From Photobacterium pectinilyticum (GTDB lineage Bacteria; Pseudomonadota; Gammaproteobacteria; Enterobacterales; Vibrionaceae), in NCBI RefSeq assembly GCF_024357955.1, contig NZ_JANEYT010000018.1, positions 21,753 to 85,752 of the forward strand: a DNA stretch of 64,000 bases. The letters run 5' to 3'. Positions 51,627-61,390 of the stretch are shown here, one piece after another. The notes under the pieces were generated by a model. The model did no database searches and was not told where the DNA came from. It saw only the letters and a program-made list of their open reading frames with translations. The position numbers and the translations under genes are program-made. Numbering within the stretch: the stretch's first letter is position 1; each line of letters begins with the position of its first letter.

Positions 51627-53241
51627 TTTTTCACAAAGGTTTAAATTGAAACCTTTGGTGTTTGGAATGGCTGTAGCGGTTTTAATATCGACTCCAATTG
51701 AAGTTTCAGCTAGTACAGAATCACTTAGAAGTAGTGTAGATAAAATTTTTGGCTTTACGACTACTTCTTCAAAGCCAGAGCGTTTTCAGTTAGGAGCTAA
51801 TGGAAGAAGAGTTTACTCTGGTGGTGCAACCTCGATCCGCTTTCGAACCCAGCCTTTTAATGTTATTAATTTTCAGGCGCCTAGAGCCAATATAGGCTGT
51901 GGGGGTATTGACTTCTATGGCGGTTCAATTGATCTCATGTCATCGGATCAGCTAATTCAAGCTGGTCGTGCCATTGCTTCAGCAGCAACTGTATACGCTT
52001 TCAGGTTAGCACTGAACTCGATTTGCTCCAGCTGTATGTCAATTATGTCAAATATCCAAGCGATGATGCAGGAGTTCAATCGGATAGCTCAAACGGATTG
52101 TCAAAGTGCTCTGAATGCTATCAATACGTATAGTCCATTCGGTAATCCTGATGACGGCTTAAACCAAAACCACAATGCAGTGGAAGGTTCAATCGCCCAA
52201 ATGACAGGTGACTGGGTGAAGACATTAGAGAACAATAACAATAACTGGCTTGATGCGTTAGCGGCTGCTGGTGACACAAAAATTGAAGATGTGGGCTCCC
52301 CGTCTATGGTCGCTGATTTTAGTGGCTACCCAGGATATTACTACGCCTACAACACAGATTTATATACTCGACTTTTCCCATGGTTAGACGTGGAACAAGG
52401 TCGAGCAGCGACATGGGCGATGTTAAGCCAAAGTTCAATGTGTGCTGACCAAAGTAGTTCGGCTGCATTTACCGACGGAGACGATCCAACAAGAAACCTT
52501 CGTTGTGCCTTGGGGGGGGAGTACACTCACTCATATGCTGATTTTCTGCTTGGTCCAATGTCCAATTCAGAGTCATCAAGCAAAACAAAAGATATTGTTG
52601 TTCCTGCATGTAATAACGAAAAAGTAAAAACTCTTGGTCAAAACAATGTGACAGTGAAATCGTGTGATGCTGCCGAAGGGGCTGTTACCCCAATGAACAC
52701 AACAATTACACCTCTTTTTGAAGGATTTATGAGTACAGCTTATGGTCCTAATGTCACATCACTTTTCCACAGTGCCTTATCAGATGAGGTCTGTACCCTT
52801 ACAGACAAAATACATAAAGATGCAGGTGGTCTTTTTGTTAAAGTGCTTTCATATGGTGGTCAGCAATTAAGCACTGATGAACTTAATTTAGCTTCTGCTT
52901 TGGGGACAGGTTTTACTCTTGAGCTTTATCGTTCAAATAACGACGGAAAGCTTTTAACTAATCAGCGTATTCAAATCTCCTGTCGAGATCGTTTCGAAAT
53001 CTTTCATGCAGAGCTTTATAGGTATTTTTACCGAATGACAAGAGCAGCAGATGAAGCATTGTCTAAAGCGCAAACTGACCTGAAAGATAACTACGAATTG
53101 GTATTGGATACAGCTCAGAAACAGATATTGATAGACCGGATAGAGAGTATCAGGGAAGACGTTGAAGCGTCGCTTCATACGCTAGAAACCGTGATTGATA
53201 TTTCACGCAATATTACAACGGGAGGGATGGCAGGTGAGTGA
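51619..53241 (+). CDS. traH: TraH, pilus assembly protein
   Basis: A 540-aa periplasmic protein started at ATG 51619 (MSNFSQRFKLKPLVFGMAVA), overlapping the traF stop (ATGAGTAA). It has a signal peptide, then FNVINFQAPRANIGCGGIDF and YGGSIDLM, both characteristic of TraH, and several cysteines. Gene order traF-traH-traG supports the call. It ends in an overlap with traG (GTGAGTGA). Confidence 0.9.
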   Translation: MSNFSQRFKLKPLVFGMAVAVLISTPIEVSASTESLRSSVDKIFGFTTTSSKPERFQLGANGRRVYSGGATSIRFRTQPFNVINFQAPRANIGCGGIDFYGGSIDLMSSDQLIQAGRAIASAATVYAFRLALNSICSSCMSIMSNIQAMMQEFNRIAQTDCQSALNAINTYSPFGNPDDGLNQNHNAVEGSIAQMTGDWVKTLENNNNNWLDALAAAGDTKIEDVGSPSMVADFSGYPGYYYAYNTDLYTRLFPWLDVEQGRAATWAMLSQSSMCADQSSSAAFTDGDDPTRNLRCALGGEYTHSYADFLLGPMSNSESSSKTKDIVVPACNNEKVKTLGQNNVTVKSCDAAEGAVTPMNTTITPLFEGFMSTAYGPNVTSLFHSALSDEVCTLTDKIHKDAGGLFVKVLSYGGQQLSTDELNLASALGTGFTLELYRSNNDGKLLTNQRIQISCRDRFEIFHAELYRYFYRMTRAADEALSKAQTDLKDNYELVLDTAQKQILIDRIESIREDVEASLHTLETVIDISRNITTGGMAGE

Positions 53242-56200
53242 TCCTATCGTTCTTTTTACGAATGGTGATATGAATTTCCTTGCTGCTATCCTAAATGGGA
53301 TGGCAATGATGTTCGATGGTGGTGGAGGCCATAACTCAATTGCCTATATGGGTAGAATTGCTTTGATGCTCAATATTTTCTATTCGATATGGCAAGGGGT
53401 CTTCAAAAATGGGATGCCTAATATCGTTAATATTTTGCATTCAATTTTCATTTACATCATCTTCTTCCAAGCACTTGTGCCGGTTGGTTTATACAAGGAC
53501 ACCGAAGGCTATCGTTCCATTTCAGGTAAGCTACCGATAGGGCTTGTTTACCCCGCCTCCGTAGTTACTCGAGCCATGCATAGCTTGTCATGGGATCTCA
53601 AAGATTCAATAAATAGTGGTGTTGGTGTAACGGATTCACCGATTTTACAAAGTGGGTTAACACCGCTCCATGCATTACTTGAAATGCGAAAGGTCAGGCT
53701 CGATGGGGATTTTTCTAAAAGTGGCTCGATAGCGGGTTCTGTTGGTTCTGTAACCTCAGGTTTGACAACTGCACTTACGCATTACCAAGATCAGTGCATC
53801 ACTAAGTATGCGTTGTTGAAAGATACTGATGTACCTGTTGATGGACCAACCAAACCAAACACAATTTTTGAAGAGGCTACTAGCTCGAATGATCCTCTCA
53901 AAACCTTGCATATTGCAGAGGCGGGCTGGCCATTCTTTACCACCCTCGATAATACAGAAATTAATACTGATTGTGATTCAGGGTTCAACATTATTAACAC
54001 CGCTTTAGAGAAAAAAGCAAAAGACACTCTATTGTCGAGAATGAGTCAATTATTTGGCCTTGGTGATAGCAGCCATACATCAGCGGAACTAGAGTTACAG
54101 GCTGCCAATTATCTTAGAGCAATGGATCCGATGGTTGGTGCGGAAGCTGTTGTCCAGATGACGAAAAACTTATTTGTTCAAGAGGTTTTATACGGGGCTT
54201 GTGCAAATGCGGCCGTCTTAGACCCAAGTCATGTCCAAGCATGTCGAGGGCAGTTTGACGCCATACAGGAAAGACGGTTTTCTGAAGCCGGCAAAGCGGA
54301 TAGCTGGCGTGAGATGGCACTGCCGATGATGACGTTCATCGAAGGTTTTGTCTATATGCTTATGCCTGTTATGTTTTTCGTTGCATTGATTGGTGGTCAA
54401 GCTGGTTTTGCCCTGGTGTTTAAGTACATGATGGCGCTCTTATGGGTAGCGCTCTGGCCAGTTTGTCAGGTTGCGGTGGATGTGTTCTTGCACGTCTACT
54501 TCAATATCTTTACCGAAAATATACAGACCGACGCTGCGGGTGTTGGCATATTGTCATCATCAGCATTTAACTCCACATGGTTGCAGTTAGAATCATTTGT
54601 TGCGTTTGCTGGTACAGCCCAAGCCATGGTGCCTGCACTCGCCATGTTTATCCTGTATGCCGGTGTCCATGCTATGCAGGGACTTGCGTCAGCAGCGTCT
54701 TCAGGTGGTGTCGCGCCACCGGGAACAAATTCCGCCAACCAAACTGCGAAAATTGACAGTGATAACGTCAGGTATGGTAACCAATCAAGCACCTATATGC
54801 GAAATGGGGACGGTGAACATAGTTTCCACCGTACTGGTCAGGTTGCAATGTCAACAAACGCAGCTCAGTTAAATCAGCAGTACTCTTCTTCACGAGCAGT
54901 TCAAGAGACGTTGCAAAATGTTAATAAAGAGGTGGCTCAGGCGAATATCAATGCCAAGTCAACCTTTAACGATACTGTCTCTAAAGGTTTCAATGTTGGT
55001 GATGCTACAGCCTATAAAGTTGCAGCTGCAAATGGTGCCACTGTCGCGGAAGGCCGAATGATGGCAGTGAATCAAATGCTGCAGGAGAAGTTTGGTGATC
55101 AGATAAATATCAAAGATGCTATCAGCTCTGGTGCCATCGCAAGCTTTGGGGGGGGAGTTAAAGTTTCGACCGGTGATCTTTTGAAATTTGTGAAAGCTGA
55201 GGTTGGTGGCGCCCTAGATGGTAAAGCTCAGTCAGTCGTTGAAAGTGTGGAAACTTTTGTTAATGACAAAGGGTTCCAAGACAGCGTAAAAGCTGCAGAA
55301 AGTCAAATGGAAGAAGCGAAACAAACTATCCAAAAGACGGGCAGTATTGATGAGCTATTTACCAAAGAAGATAAACATAATACGCAGTGGGGTAAAGCTG
55401 TTGATGCAGCGCTAGCATACCAACAAGCTTCGACAGTCCAAGCACAAATAACTGAAGCAACTAGCAATGCCCAGAATCAGACGATTCAGGTAGGCAGTGT
55501 CGCAAACAGCTTTGCAAGCAATGGCTCCGCAGGTAAGTATCTCACCGGCGTGGATAATGCCGATGCAATGCGTAGTAAAGGGTTTGACATCCTTGAAAGG
55601 GAATCAGCAGATCGTGGAGCGATGTTCGAAGATAAAGCGAAGGCTCTTATAGCTTCAAAGAATCCAATGTTTGAGGGCATGTCTGAGACAGAGGTTGTTG
55701 AGCAACTTGAAGGTGATTACCAAGAAGCGATGGCCCGAGTTAAAAGTGGTGGCGCTGTTACTCAAGCAGACTTTGATGCCATTCGTGACGCAGGTGCAAG
55801 CCAGCACACAATCGATGCCGTTAAGTCAACTTTGTTCAATGAATCCGAAGGTGGCGAGGGTAATTATGTCGGAAAGAGCTCGGCTCAGTTGACATCAGAA
55901 CTTTCCGGCATTTCGGAAGCCGACTTAGAAACCGCCCATAAGGATTGGGAAAACTGGACACCTTCGCAACGGACTGAATTTGTGAATAACTATTTGCAAG
56001 GTATGGAACAGTACTTTGCTCAGGGAAGTGGTTCACCGACTGAAAACCAGTTGCGATCAGCCATGACAGGCAGCGCATGGACTGCAATTGGTCGGCAGGA
56101 TTATGGTGATTATGGTGCCTTTGGTGAAGATGGCACTCTTGATAACGCTATTCTTTACGGTAACGCGATCCAAGAAGGAAGCGAGAAGGTCTTGGATATT

Positions 56201-58612
56201 TTCAATGAAAATAATTTCCGTGGCTTGAGTGATGATTTTAATAATGAATTATTAATGCAAGCAGCAGAGGATGGTGCAGAAGGCCTTACCAAACCGAACC
56301 CTCACCTTGATCTTGGACGCTATACCGGCACACAACATCAGTTCCAAGGAGATATAGCCCAAGCTATCTTAGATAGAGGGAAAGACGTTACAGATAAAGT
56401 GGATGCTGTTCGTACGGATAGTGAAACGGCCATTGAGAATGGTCAGCTATTGTCGAAGTTCCGCATACACGATGGTGAGACCATACTACAACAATGGGAG
56501 AACAAATCAGAAGACATAAAAACGCTACTGGCTAACGCTTCTCGCGGAGCATTAGAGGCTTACCAAGAAGAAATGGAGTCTTGGAAGGGGGTTAGTACCG
56601 CCCGGCTATTTGGTCTGGGATCTCGAATGGAAGATGTGGTTGAAAGTGGACATCGCGCTTTGGCTGAGGGAGAGTATGGCGAAGGTGCCTTTGCACGCAT
56701 CAGCGATGCAGCAAATGAACTCACAGCATTTGGTTCATTAAGGTTAGATGGTATCCGATCTTTAGTGGAAGATCGGGAGCTTTCAGATCAACAACTTGGT
56801 GGAGTAGCTTCATTAATTGAAGGTAAGGTCGTTTCTTCTGAGGATCAGGTTAAACTTGCTGCTTCACTTAATAATATAGAATTATCTGATACTGATATTG
56901 AGAATATGAAAACCGCTGCCCTTGAGAAAAAGGAGTTCAATGGCGAGCTATCTAACGGGGAAACTTTAACCAAAGAACAGCGAGAGCAACTTGCAACTGA
57001 CATTGCAGCAATTAGTGCCGTCAATAATGCTCAAGGGTTGATTGATACTAAGCTTGAATCTCTCGAAGAAGAAGGAAGCGGTTATTCAAAGAGCGATATT
57101 GAAAAGGCCAAGTTGATGGCTGAACTCGCCATGCAAAACTATGATGTTTCCAGTGAAGAAGCATTTAGGGACTCAAATGCAGAGTTTTTAGCTGACCATG
57201 AAGAACAAAAAGGTGCGCGAACCCAATCTCTTGAAGATGCGTATACGACAAAATACGGTATTGAGCGTGCAACTGACGCAGGTGCACGAATGTATGCTGG
57301 TGACCAAATGATGGCTCATGTAGGTGAAGAGCATCAAAAAATCTGGGATGAGTACCTTAAAGATGACTCTGTACGTGGGACAGAAACGTTTCAAAGTTAC
57401 TTAAGACGCAATGGTGGAAACTCCGGTCAGCTTAACCAAGAACTGATTGAAGCTGGGTTTGATGCTAAAGAGCGTTCGAGTTTACAGTCGTTTAGGCGTG
57501 ACGTTGGTGTACGTCCAGAAAATATGGAATGGCACCGAGAATTGGCTCAGGAAATTCGTAAGAATGAAGGACAGTTTAGTATCGATATGGTCGACCTTGA
57601 ATCCGACCAATACCTGAAATCATCGCTCAATGAGCTGATGAACAGGGAGTTCTTTGCAGAAAAAGTGAGTTTGGATCGTATTAAAGATGGTATAGAAGTC
57701 ATTTCAGATAAGAAGGCTGACTTACAATCGGTTCGAGCGGCTCACTTCGATAAAGACAATGGTTTTACATTATCGAGAGAAGAACTTCATGCGGTAGAAA
57801 CATCCATAAACGGTAAAGCTGAACGTCTCAGCGGTTCATTACTATACGGTACTTCTGCTAAGAAACACTTGGAGAATGCATCTGCTAAAGCGTTAGAAGC
57901 GGGGATCATTGATAGAAACCAAGCCAGTAATGTTAGTTCCGCAAATCAACTGGATAAGGATACCAATCATCTGCTTCGACGTTCTGATGAAGAAACACGT
58001 GAATTTGCGTTGACTGCTTTGAATAATGCTGAAGCCAATGGTGGCAAGTTAACCGATGCAGACAAGAACGTTGATGCGTTGCACCACAGCTACACAAGCA
58101 TGGGTGATACCAACAAGCTATTCGAGATGGCAATGAAACCAGAGGCCTCTGAAGGAGGGTTGGGTGATGATGTCTCACAAGAAGATAGGGTAAATGCAGT
58201 CAAGGCAATGGATCAGGCTCACCGGTATGTAACGGCAGAATCTAAGTTCAATGCTCTCGAAGGTGCAGCATCCAAGTTGACTGAGGAACAACAAACGCTA
58301 TTTAGCCAATTACGCAATGGTGAGGTGATGGACTTAAACACTAAGCAAATCGACGAGATAAAGCATGCGCTTGTAGATAATGGTGGTGACGTTAATTTGG
58401 TTAATGACCTTCATTTTACATCGGCTGAAATTTCGTCTTCACGAAAAGCAATTATGTCAATGTCACCCGACCAGCAGCAGATGGCAGCGACGTTAATTAA
58501 AGATTACTCCGAAAACGGAATAAAAATTGGTAACCCGGGCGATGGGCTTAATGATCATTCAAGGGAGTTCCCGAATGACTCGCGATTGCCAACGATAAAG
58601 AAGAATGATTAA
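53234..58612 (+). CDS. traG: TraG, mating-pair stabilisation protein, unusually long
   Basis: A 1792-aa protein started at GTG 53234, where GGAGGG lies seven bases upstream; a TTG at 53195 is out of place inside traH. The N-terminal ~480 residues match TraG_N with membrane segments (IFIYIIFFQALVPV; IEGFVYMLMPVMFFVALIGG; AGFALVFKYMMALLWVALWP; and a helix before AGVHAMQGLASAASSG). The remaining ~1300 residues are a hydrophilic, acidic, helical periplasmic or exported region rich in E, D, N, S. F TraG is 938 aa and R391 TraG about 1190 aa, so this one is much longer. Confidence 0.88.
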   Translation: MSDPIVLFTNGDMNFLAAILNGMAMMFDGGGGHNSIAYMGRIALMLNIFYSIWQGVFKNGMPNIVNILHSIFIYIIFFQALVPVGLYKDTEGYRSISGKLPIGLVYPASVVTRAMHSLSWDLKDSINSGVGVTDSPILQSGLTPLHALLEMRKVRLDGDFSKSGSIAGSVGSVTSGLTTALTHYQDQCITKYALLKDTDVPVDGPTKPNTIFEEATSSNDPLKTLHIAEAGWPFFTTLDNTEINTDCDSGFNIINTALEKKAKDTLLSRMSQLFGLGDSSHTSAELELQAANYLRAMDPMVGAEAVVQMTKNLFVQEVLYGACANAAVLDPSHVQACRGQFDAIQERRFSEAGKADSWREMALPMMTFIEGFVYMLMPVMFFVALIGGQAGFALVFKYMMALLWVALWPVCQVAVDVFLHVYFNIFTENIQTDAAGVGILSSSAFNSTWLQLESFVAFAGTAQAMVPALAMFILYAGVHAMQGLASAASSGGVAPPGTNSANQTAKIDSDNVRYGNQSSTYMRNGDGEHSFHRTGQVAMSTNAAQLNQQYSSSRAVQETLQNVNKEVAQANINAKSTFNDTVSKGFNVGDATAYKVAAANGATVAEGRMMAVNQMLQEKFGDQINIKDAISSGAIASFGGGVKVSTGDLLKFVKAEVGGALDGKAQSVVESVETFVNDKGFQDSVKAAESQMEEAKQTIQKTGSIDELFTKEDKHNTQWGKAVDAALAYQQASTVQAQITEATSNAQNQTIQVGSVANSFASNGSAGKYLTGVDNADAMRSKGFDILERESADRGAMFEDKAKALIASKNPMFEGMSETEVVEQLEGDYQEAMARVKSGGAVTQADFDAIRDAGASQHTIDAVKSTLFNESEGGEGNYVGKSSAQLTSELSGISEADLETAHKDWENWTPSQRTEFVNNYLQGMEQYFAQGSGSPTENQLRSAMTGSAWTAIGRQDYGDYGAFGEDGTLDNAILYGNAIQEGSEKVLDIFNENNFRGLSDDFNNELLMQAAEDGAEGLTKPNPHLDLGRYTGTQHQFQGDIAQAILDRGKDVTDKVDAVRTDSETAIENGQLLSKFRIHDGETILQQWENKSEDIKTLLANASRGALEAYQEEMESWKGVSTARLFGLGSRMEDVVESGHRALAEGEYGEGAFARISDAANELTAFGSLRLDGIRSLVEDRELSDQQLGGVASLIEGKVVSSEDQVKLAASLNNIELSDTDIENMKTAALEKKEFNGELSNGETLTKEQREQLATDIAAISAVNNAQGLIDTKLESLEEEGSGYSKSDIEKAKLMAELAMQNYDVSSEEAFRDSNAEFLADHEEQKGARTQSLEDAYTTKYGIERATDAGARMYAGDQMMAHVGEEHQKIWDEYLKDDSVRGTETFQSYLRRNGGNSGQLNQELIEAGFDAKERSSLQSFRRDVGVRPENMEWHRELAQEIRKNEGQFSIDMVDLESDQYLKSSLNELMNREFFAEKVSLDRIKDGIEVISDKKADLQSVRAAHFDKDNGFTLSREELHAVETSINGKAERLSGSLLYGTSAKKHLENASAKALEAGIIDRNQASNVSSANQLDKDTNHLLRRSDEETREFALTALNNAEANGGKLTDADKNVDALHHSYTSMGDTNKLFEMAMKPEASEGGLGDDVSQEDRVNAVKAMDQAHRYVTAESKFNALEGAASKLTEEQQTLFSQLRNGEVMDLNTKQIDEIKHALVDNGGDVNLVNDLHFTSAEISSSRKAIMSMSPDQQQMAATLIKDYSENGIKIGNPGDGLNDHSREFPNDSRLPTIKKND

Positions 58613-59286
58613 TGGATGAAATTACTGTGAAGACGAAGTTTCTTTTAATGGTAGCGGCTCTATCCCTAGCAGGCTGCGCCAGCAATCCGGTTAATGATTG
58701 CGATGAGTACTCAACCTCTCCGACTCACCGAGTAAGTGGGAGCCAGTCAGGTGATCCCACAATGTATGAAGGATATGTGGACAACAGCGTTTATGGCTGT
58801 AAAACCTCATCAGGAAAGTGCAGTGAGGTGTATGTTGGGTATGGTCACCCAGCGATCGATCCTAGGTTTGAAACGCTATACGAGCGCTATGGCAACTTAA
58901 CAACCTTGTATGTGAACCAAAATGCCTGGACTGATAGTGATGGTTATAAGAATGAGCGTATTACTCAAAGTAACCTAGTAGACACAATCTATTTTGAACA
59001 TGACAGTTCGATGCTCTCATCTAAGGCGAGGCATGATCTGGTTCAACATGTACGGTACTTATTAGCTAACCCCAAAGTACGCGTTGAGCTTGTTGGCCAG
59101 GCATCACTACCGGGCACAAAGGAGTACAACCAACGACTGTCTCTACGCAGGGCTAAAGTCGTCCGTGACTTTATGGTGTTTGAAGGTGCTGATCCTGCTC
59201 GTATCAGTACACGAGGTATAGGAGAATCACAATCAGTGAGTGATTCACTATATCGAGTAGTACGAATTAATTACTTCGGTGCGTAG
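58612..59286 (+). CDS. OmpA-family lipoprotein
   Basis: A 224-aa lipoprotein with lipobox LSLAGCAS (Cys about 22). The C-terminal half is an OmpA-type peptidoglycan-binding domain: IYFEHDSSMLSSKARHDL, VELVGQASLPGTKEYNQRLS, LRRAKVVRDFM and ISTRGIGESQ. The start ATG overlaps the traG stop (TAATG). It probably anchors the transfer envelope complex to the cell wall. Confidence 0.85.
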   Translation: MDEITVKTKFLLMVAALSLAGCASNPVNDCDEYSTSPTHRVSGSQSGDPTMYEGYVDNSVYGCKTSSGKCSEVYVGYGHPAIDPRFETLYERYGNLTTLYVNQNAWTDSDGYKNERITQSNLVDTIYFEHDSSMLSSKARHDLVQHVRYLLANPKVRVELVGQASLPGTKEYNQRLSLRRAKVVRDFMVFEGADPARISTRGIGESQSVSDSLYRVVRINYFGA

Positions 59287-59288
59287 CT

Positions 59289-59729
59289 ATGGAGTATCGG
59301 ATATTGAAGCACCTATTTGGCAACCTGTACTTGATGGCTTTTCCGCTGATGGTAGTTGTGCTGTTTAGTAGCTACAAGCAGTATTTTGGTAATGGATACC
59401 CTGTATCACTTGGCTTGATTACTTTTGTTATTGCCTTCGGCTGTTTATCCATGATTCAAGTTGGTTATGCTAGCCATCAAACCGATACAGGAATGGATTT
59501 TTGCTTTGTTATTGCGATTGCAGGTGTGGTCATACTGAAAAAGCGATTAAGTGACTCACTATCTTTTGAAAATATAAAATTTGTACCTGTGAAATGGTTG
59601 GGCCGAACTGAGTGCCTTCAAGTTGTTGCGTTATCAACAACTGGTCAAGCGTTTTCGTTCGGAACAATCAGCCCCAAAAAGGCGGAGCAGTATGAAATGG
59701 AATTTAATCTGATAAAGGCTAGCTCATGA
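59289..59729 (+). CDS. Membrane protein of the tra accessory tail
   Basis: A 146-aa protein with three membrane helices (YLMAFPLMVVVLFSSY, VSLGLITFVIAFGCLSMI, DFCFVIAIAGVVILKK) and a short soluble C-terminus. It starts two bases after the OmpA-like gene stop and its own stop overlaps the next start (ATGA). No family is recognised. Its layout resembles the 143-aa gene at 30494 only in general form. Confidence 0.6.
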   Translation: MEYRILKHLFGNLYLMAFPLMVVVLFSSYKQYFGNGYPVSLGLITFVIAFGCLSMIQVGYASHQTDTGMDFCFVIAIAGVVILKKRLSDSLSFENIKFVPVKWLGRTECLQVVALSTTGQAFSFGTISPKKAEQYEMEFNLIKASS

Positions 59730-61027
59730 TTTTATCTAATAACTGTACTTCAACTTACTCGTGCTCTGAGATCGTTGTAGACAGGCGCTCACTCTATTTA
59801 GAGCTGGAACGCCGTATCAAATCAGGAATATGCTTTACAGTCTTGTTGGTAAAGGTATCCAATTACCTTAACCTAGCCCGAACCCAAGGTTTTGAAAAAG
59901 CAGACCGTAATATCGGGCGTACCATCGATGCCGTTAAGCGCTTATTCCCAGTATTGGTTGATGACAAGGTTGCTCTGTTTAGCCTACATCGCTTTGACTT
60001 TGACAATATCGCCATTGTGATAGACCGCGAAGTCAGCGTAGATGAACGCAACCGCTTTTTTATGGCTATGACCAATGATCTTCCTGATATCTTGAATTTC
60101 CACTTTGGCTGGAAAGTCCATGATGCAGCTAAAAATGAGCGCTTATCGCCAGATGTCATGCTGCTAGATTGTCTTGATGATATTTTGCTTAGATTAGAGC
60201 TATCGCAGAGTGTGACGGTTCCACCTGAAGGGCAGTATAACTTCAGTGATGAAGACTTGAAAAAGGCGATGGATCACGGTGAGCTTGATCTCTTCCTTCA
60301 ACCACTGGTGGATCTGGACAAAAACGAAATATGTGGTGTCGAAGCACTATGCCGCTGGCGGCACCCAGAGCACGGTATTTTGGTACCGCCCCACTTTCTC
60401 GGTTGGTTTGACTACTACAAGCGTAATTATGAGCTTGATGAGTATGTGATTGCTAAAGCCTTCGCTATTGCTAGCGACTGGCAAAGGAAAGGCATCGACA
60501 TCCCTATTTCTATCAACTTAGATAGCAAAACCTTGGGCCACTACTCGTTCCAAAAGACACTGAGGGAGCGGCTTAATCAATACAAGGTGTTACCTAAACA
60601 GATCAAATTTGAAATCACGGAAACACGGGTCATCAAAGAAGATTCCTACGAGAAGCGCGTGATTGAAAAACTGCAGGAAAAAGGTTTCAAGGTTTCGCTA
60701 GATGACTTTGGGTCAGGTTCAACCAACTGCAGCTATTTGTATTTCCTTGCCCCTGACCAAGTAAAGCTGGACCGGGTTTTTACCGCCCACCTAAATGATG
60801 GTGCGCATGCAGATGACCATAGCCTGTTAATGTTGAGCAGTGCGATAAACATGGTCAAGGCGAAAAAAGGCATTGAGATAGTGGCAGAAGGTGTCGAGAA
60901 CGAGTACCAAGCCTCGATTTTACGAGAACTAGGCTGTGGGATTGCCCAAGGATGGCTGTTTGGTCGTCCGATGCCTTCTGACGAGATGGAATTACAAATT
61001 ATGTTACAAATGGAAAACGCTGCTTAG
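59726..61027 (+). CDS. EAL-domain c-di-GMP phosphodiesterase
   Basis: A 433-aa protein. Residues about 180-425 are an EAL domain: DLFLQPLVDLDK, ICGVEALCRWRHPEHGIL (the E-A-L signature about 205), FEITETRVI, VSLDDFGSGSTNCSYL and IVAEGVENEYQASIL ending in GCGIAQGWLFGRPMP. The N-terminal ~170 residues are compatible with a degenerate GGDEF-like domain, without an intact GGDEF motif. All catalytic signature blocks are present, so it should hydrolyse cyclic di-GMP. It is the second such enzyme of the element (see the HD-GYP gene). Confidence 0.88.
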   Translation: MILSNNCTSTYSCSEIVVDRRSLYLELERRIKSGICFTVLLVKVSNYLNLARTQGFEKADRNIGRTIDAVKRLFPVLVDDKVALFSLHRFDFDNIAIVIDREVSVDERNRFFMAMTNDLPDILNFHFGWKVHDAAKNERLSPDVMLLDCLDDILLRLELSQSVTVPPEGQYNFSDEDLKKAMDHGELDLFLQPLVDLDKNEICGVEALCRWRHPEHGILVPPHFLGWFDYYKRNYELDEYVIAKAFAIASDWQRKGIDIPISINLDSKTLGHYSFQKTLRERLNQYKVLPKQIKFEITETRVIKEDSYEKRVIEKLQEKGFKVSLDDFGSGSTNCSYLYFLAPDQVKLDRVFTAHLNDGAHADDHSLLMLSSAINMVKAKKGIEIVAEGVENEYQASILRELGCGIAQGWLFGRPMPSDEMELQIMLQMENAA

Positions 61028-61037
61028 GAGTAATAGC

Positions 61038-61385
61038 ATGAGTGATATGGACGTACTAAAAGAAGAGCAAGATGTAGTAGGACAGCCACCAGCTTCAGCG
61101 CAAACCCCAACATGGGTACCACCCAAGTCAAGAACGCCGGCGAGTAAGCGAGTAGAGAAAAATATTTTTAATTCTAAACCAGCTCGTAAGCGTGCAATCG
61201 CGAAGGCGACATTAAGCGAGATGCGCGAAGTTTATGAGTTATTGGGTGACGCTATTATTGAACGGGAAGAGTCAATTCGACTCATGGAAGAAGAAAAGCA
61301 AAGACGGAACGAAGAGTGTAAAGCGTTGCTGGATGCCGCTAAAGCCAGTGGCGTAGATCTGAAAATGCTTAAAGAAATGCTGTAA
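61038..61385 (+). CDS. H-NS-like N-terminal oligomerisation domain protein
   Basis: A 115-aa protein started at ATG 61038 (MSDMDVLKEEQDVVGQPPAS), with GGAG upstream. After a proline-rich 35-residue lead, residues about 55-115 follow the H-NS oligomerisation helix pattern: RKRAIAKATLSEMREVYELL, then AIIEREESIRLMEEEKQRRN and a final SGVDLKMLKEML (cf. the DGID..EL..L end of that domain). The linker and C-terminal DNA-binding domain of H-NS are absent. Such forms act on H-NS as modulators or antagonists (for example H-NST). Calling this one an antagonist is inference. Confidence 0.6.
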   Translation: MSDMDVLKEEQDVVGQPPASAQTPTWVPPKSRTPASKRVEKNIFNSKPARKRAIAKATLSEMREVYELLGDAIIEREESIRLMEEEKQRRNEECKALLDAAKASGVDLKMLKEML

Positions 61386-61390
61386 ACCTA

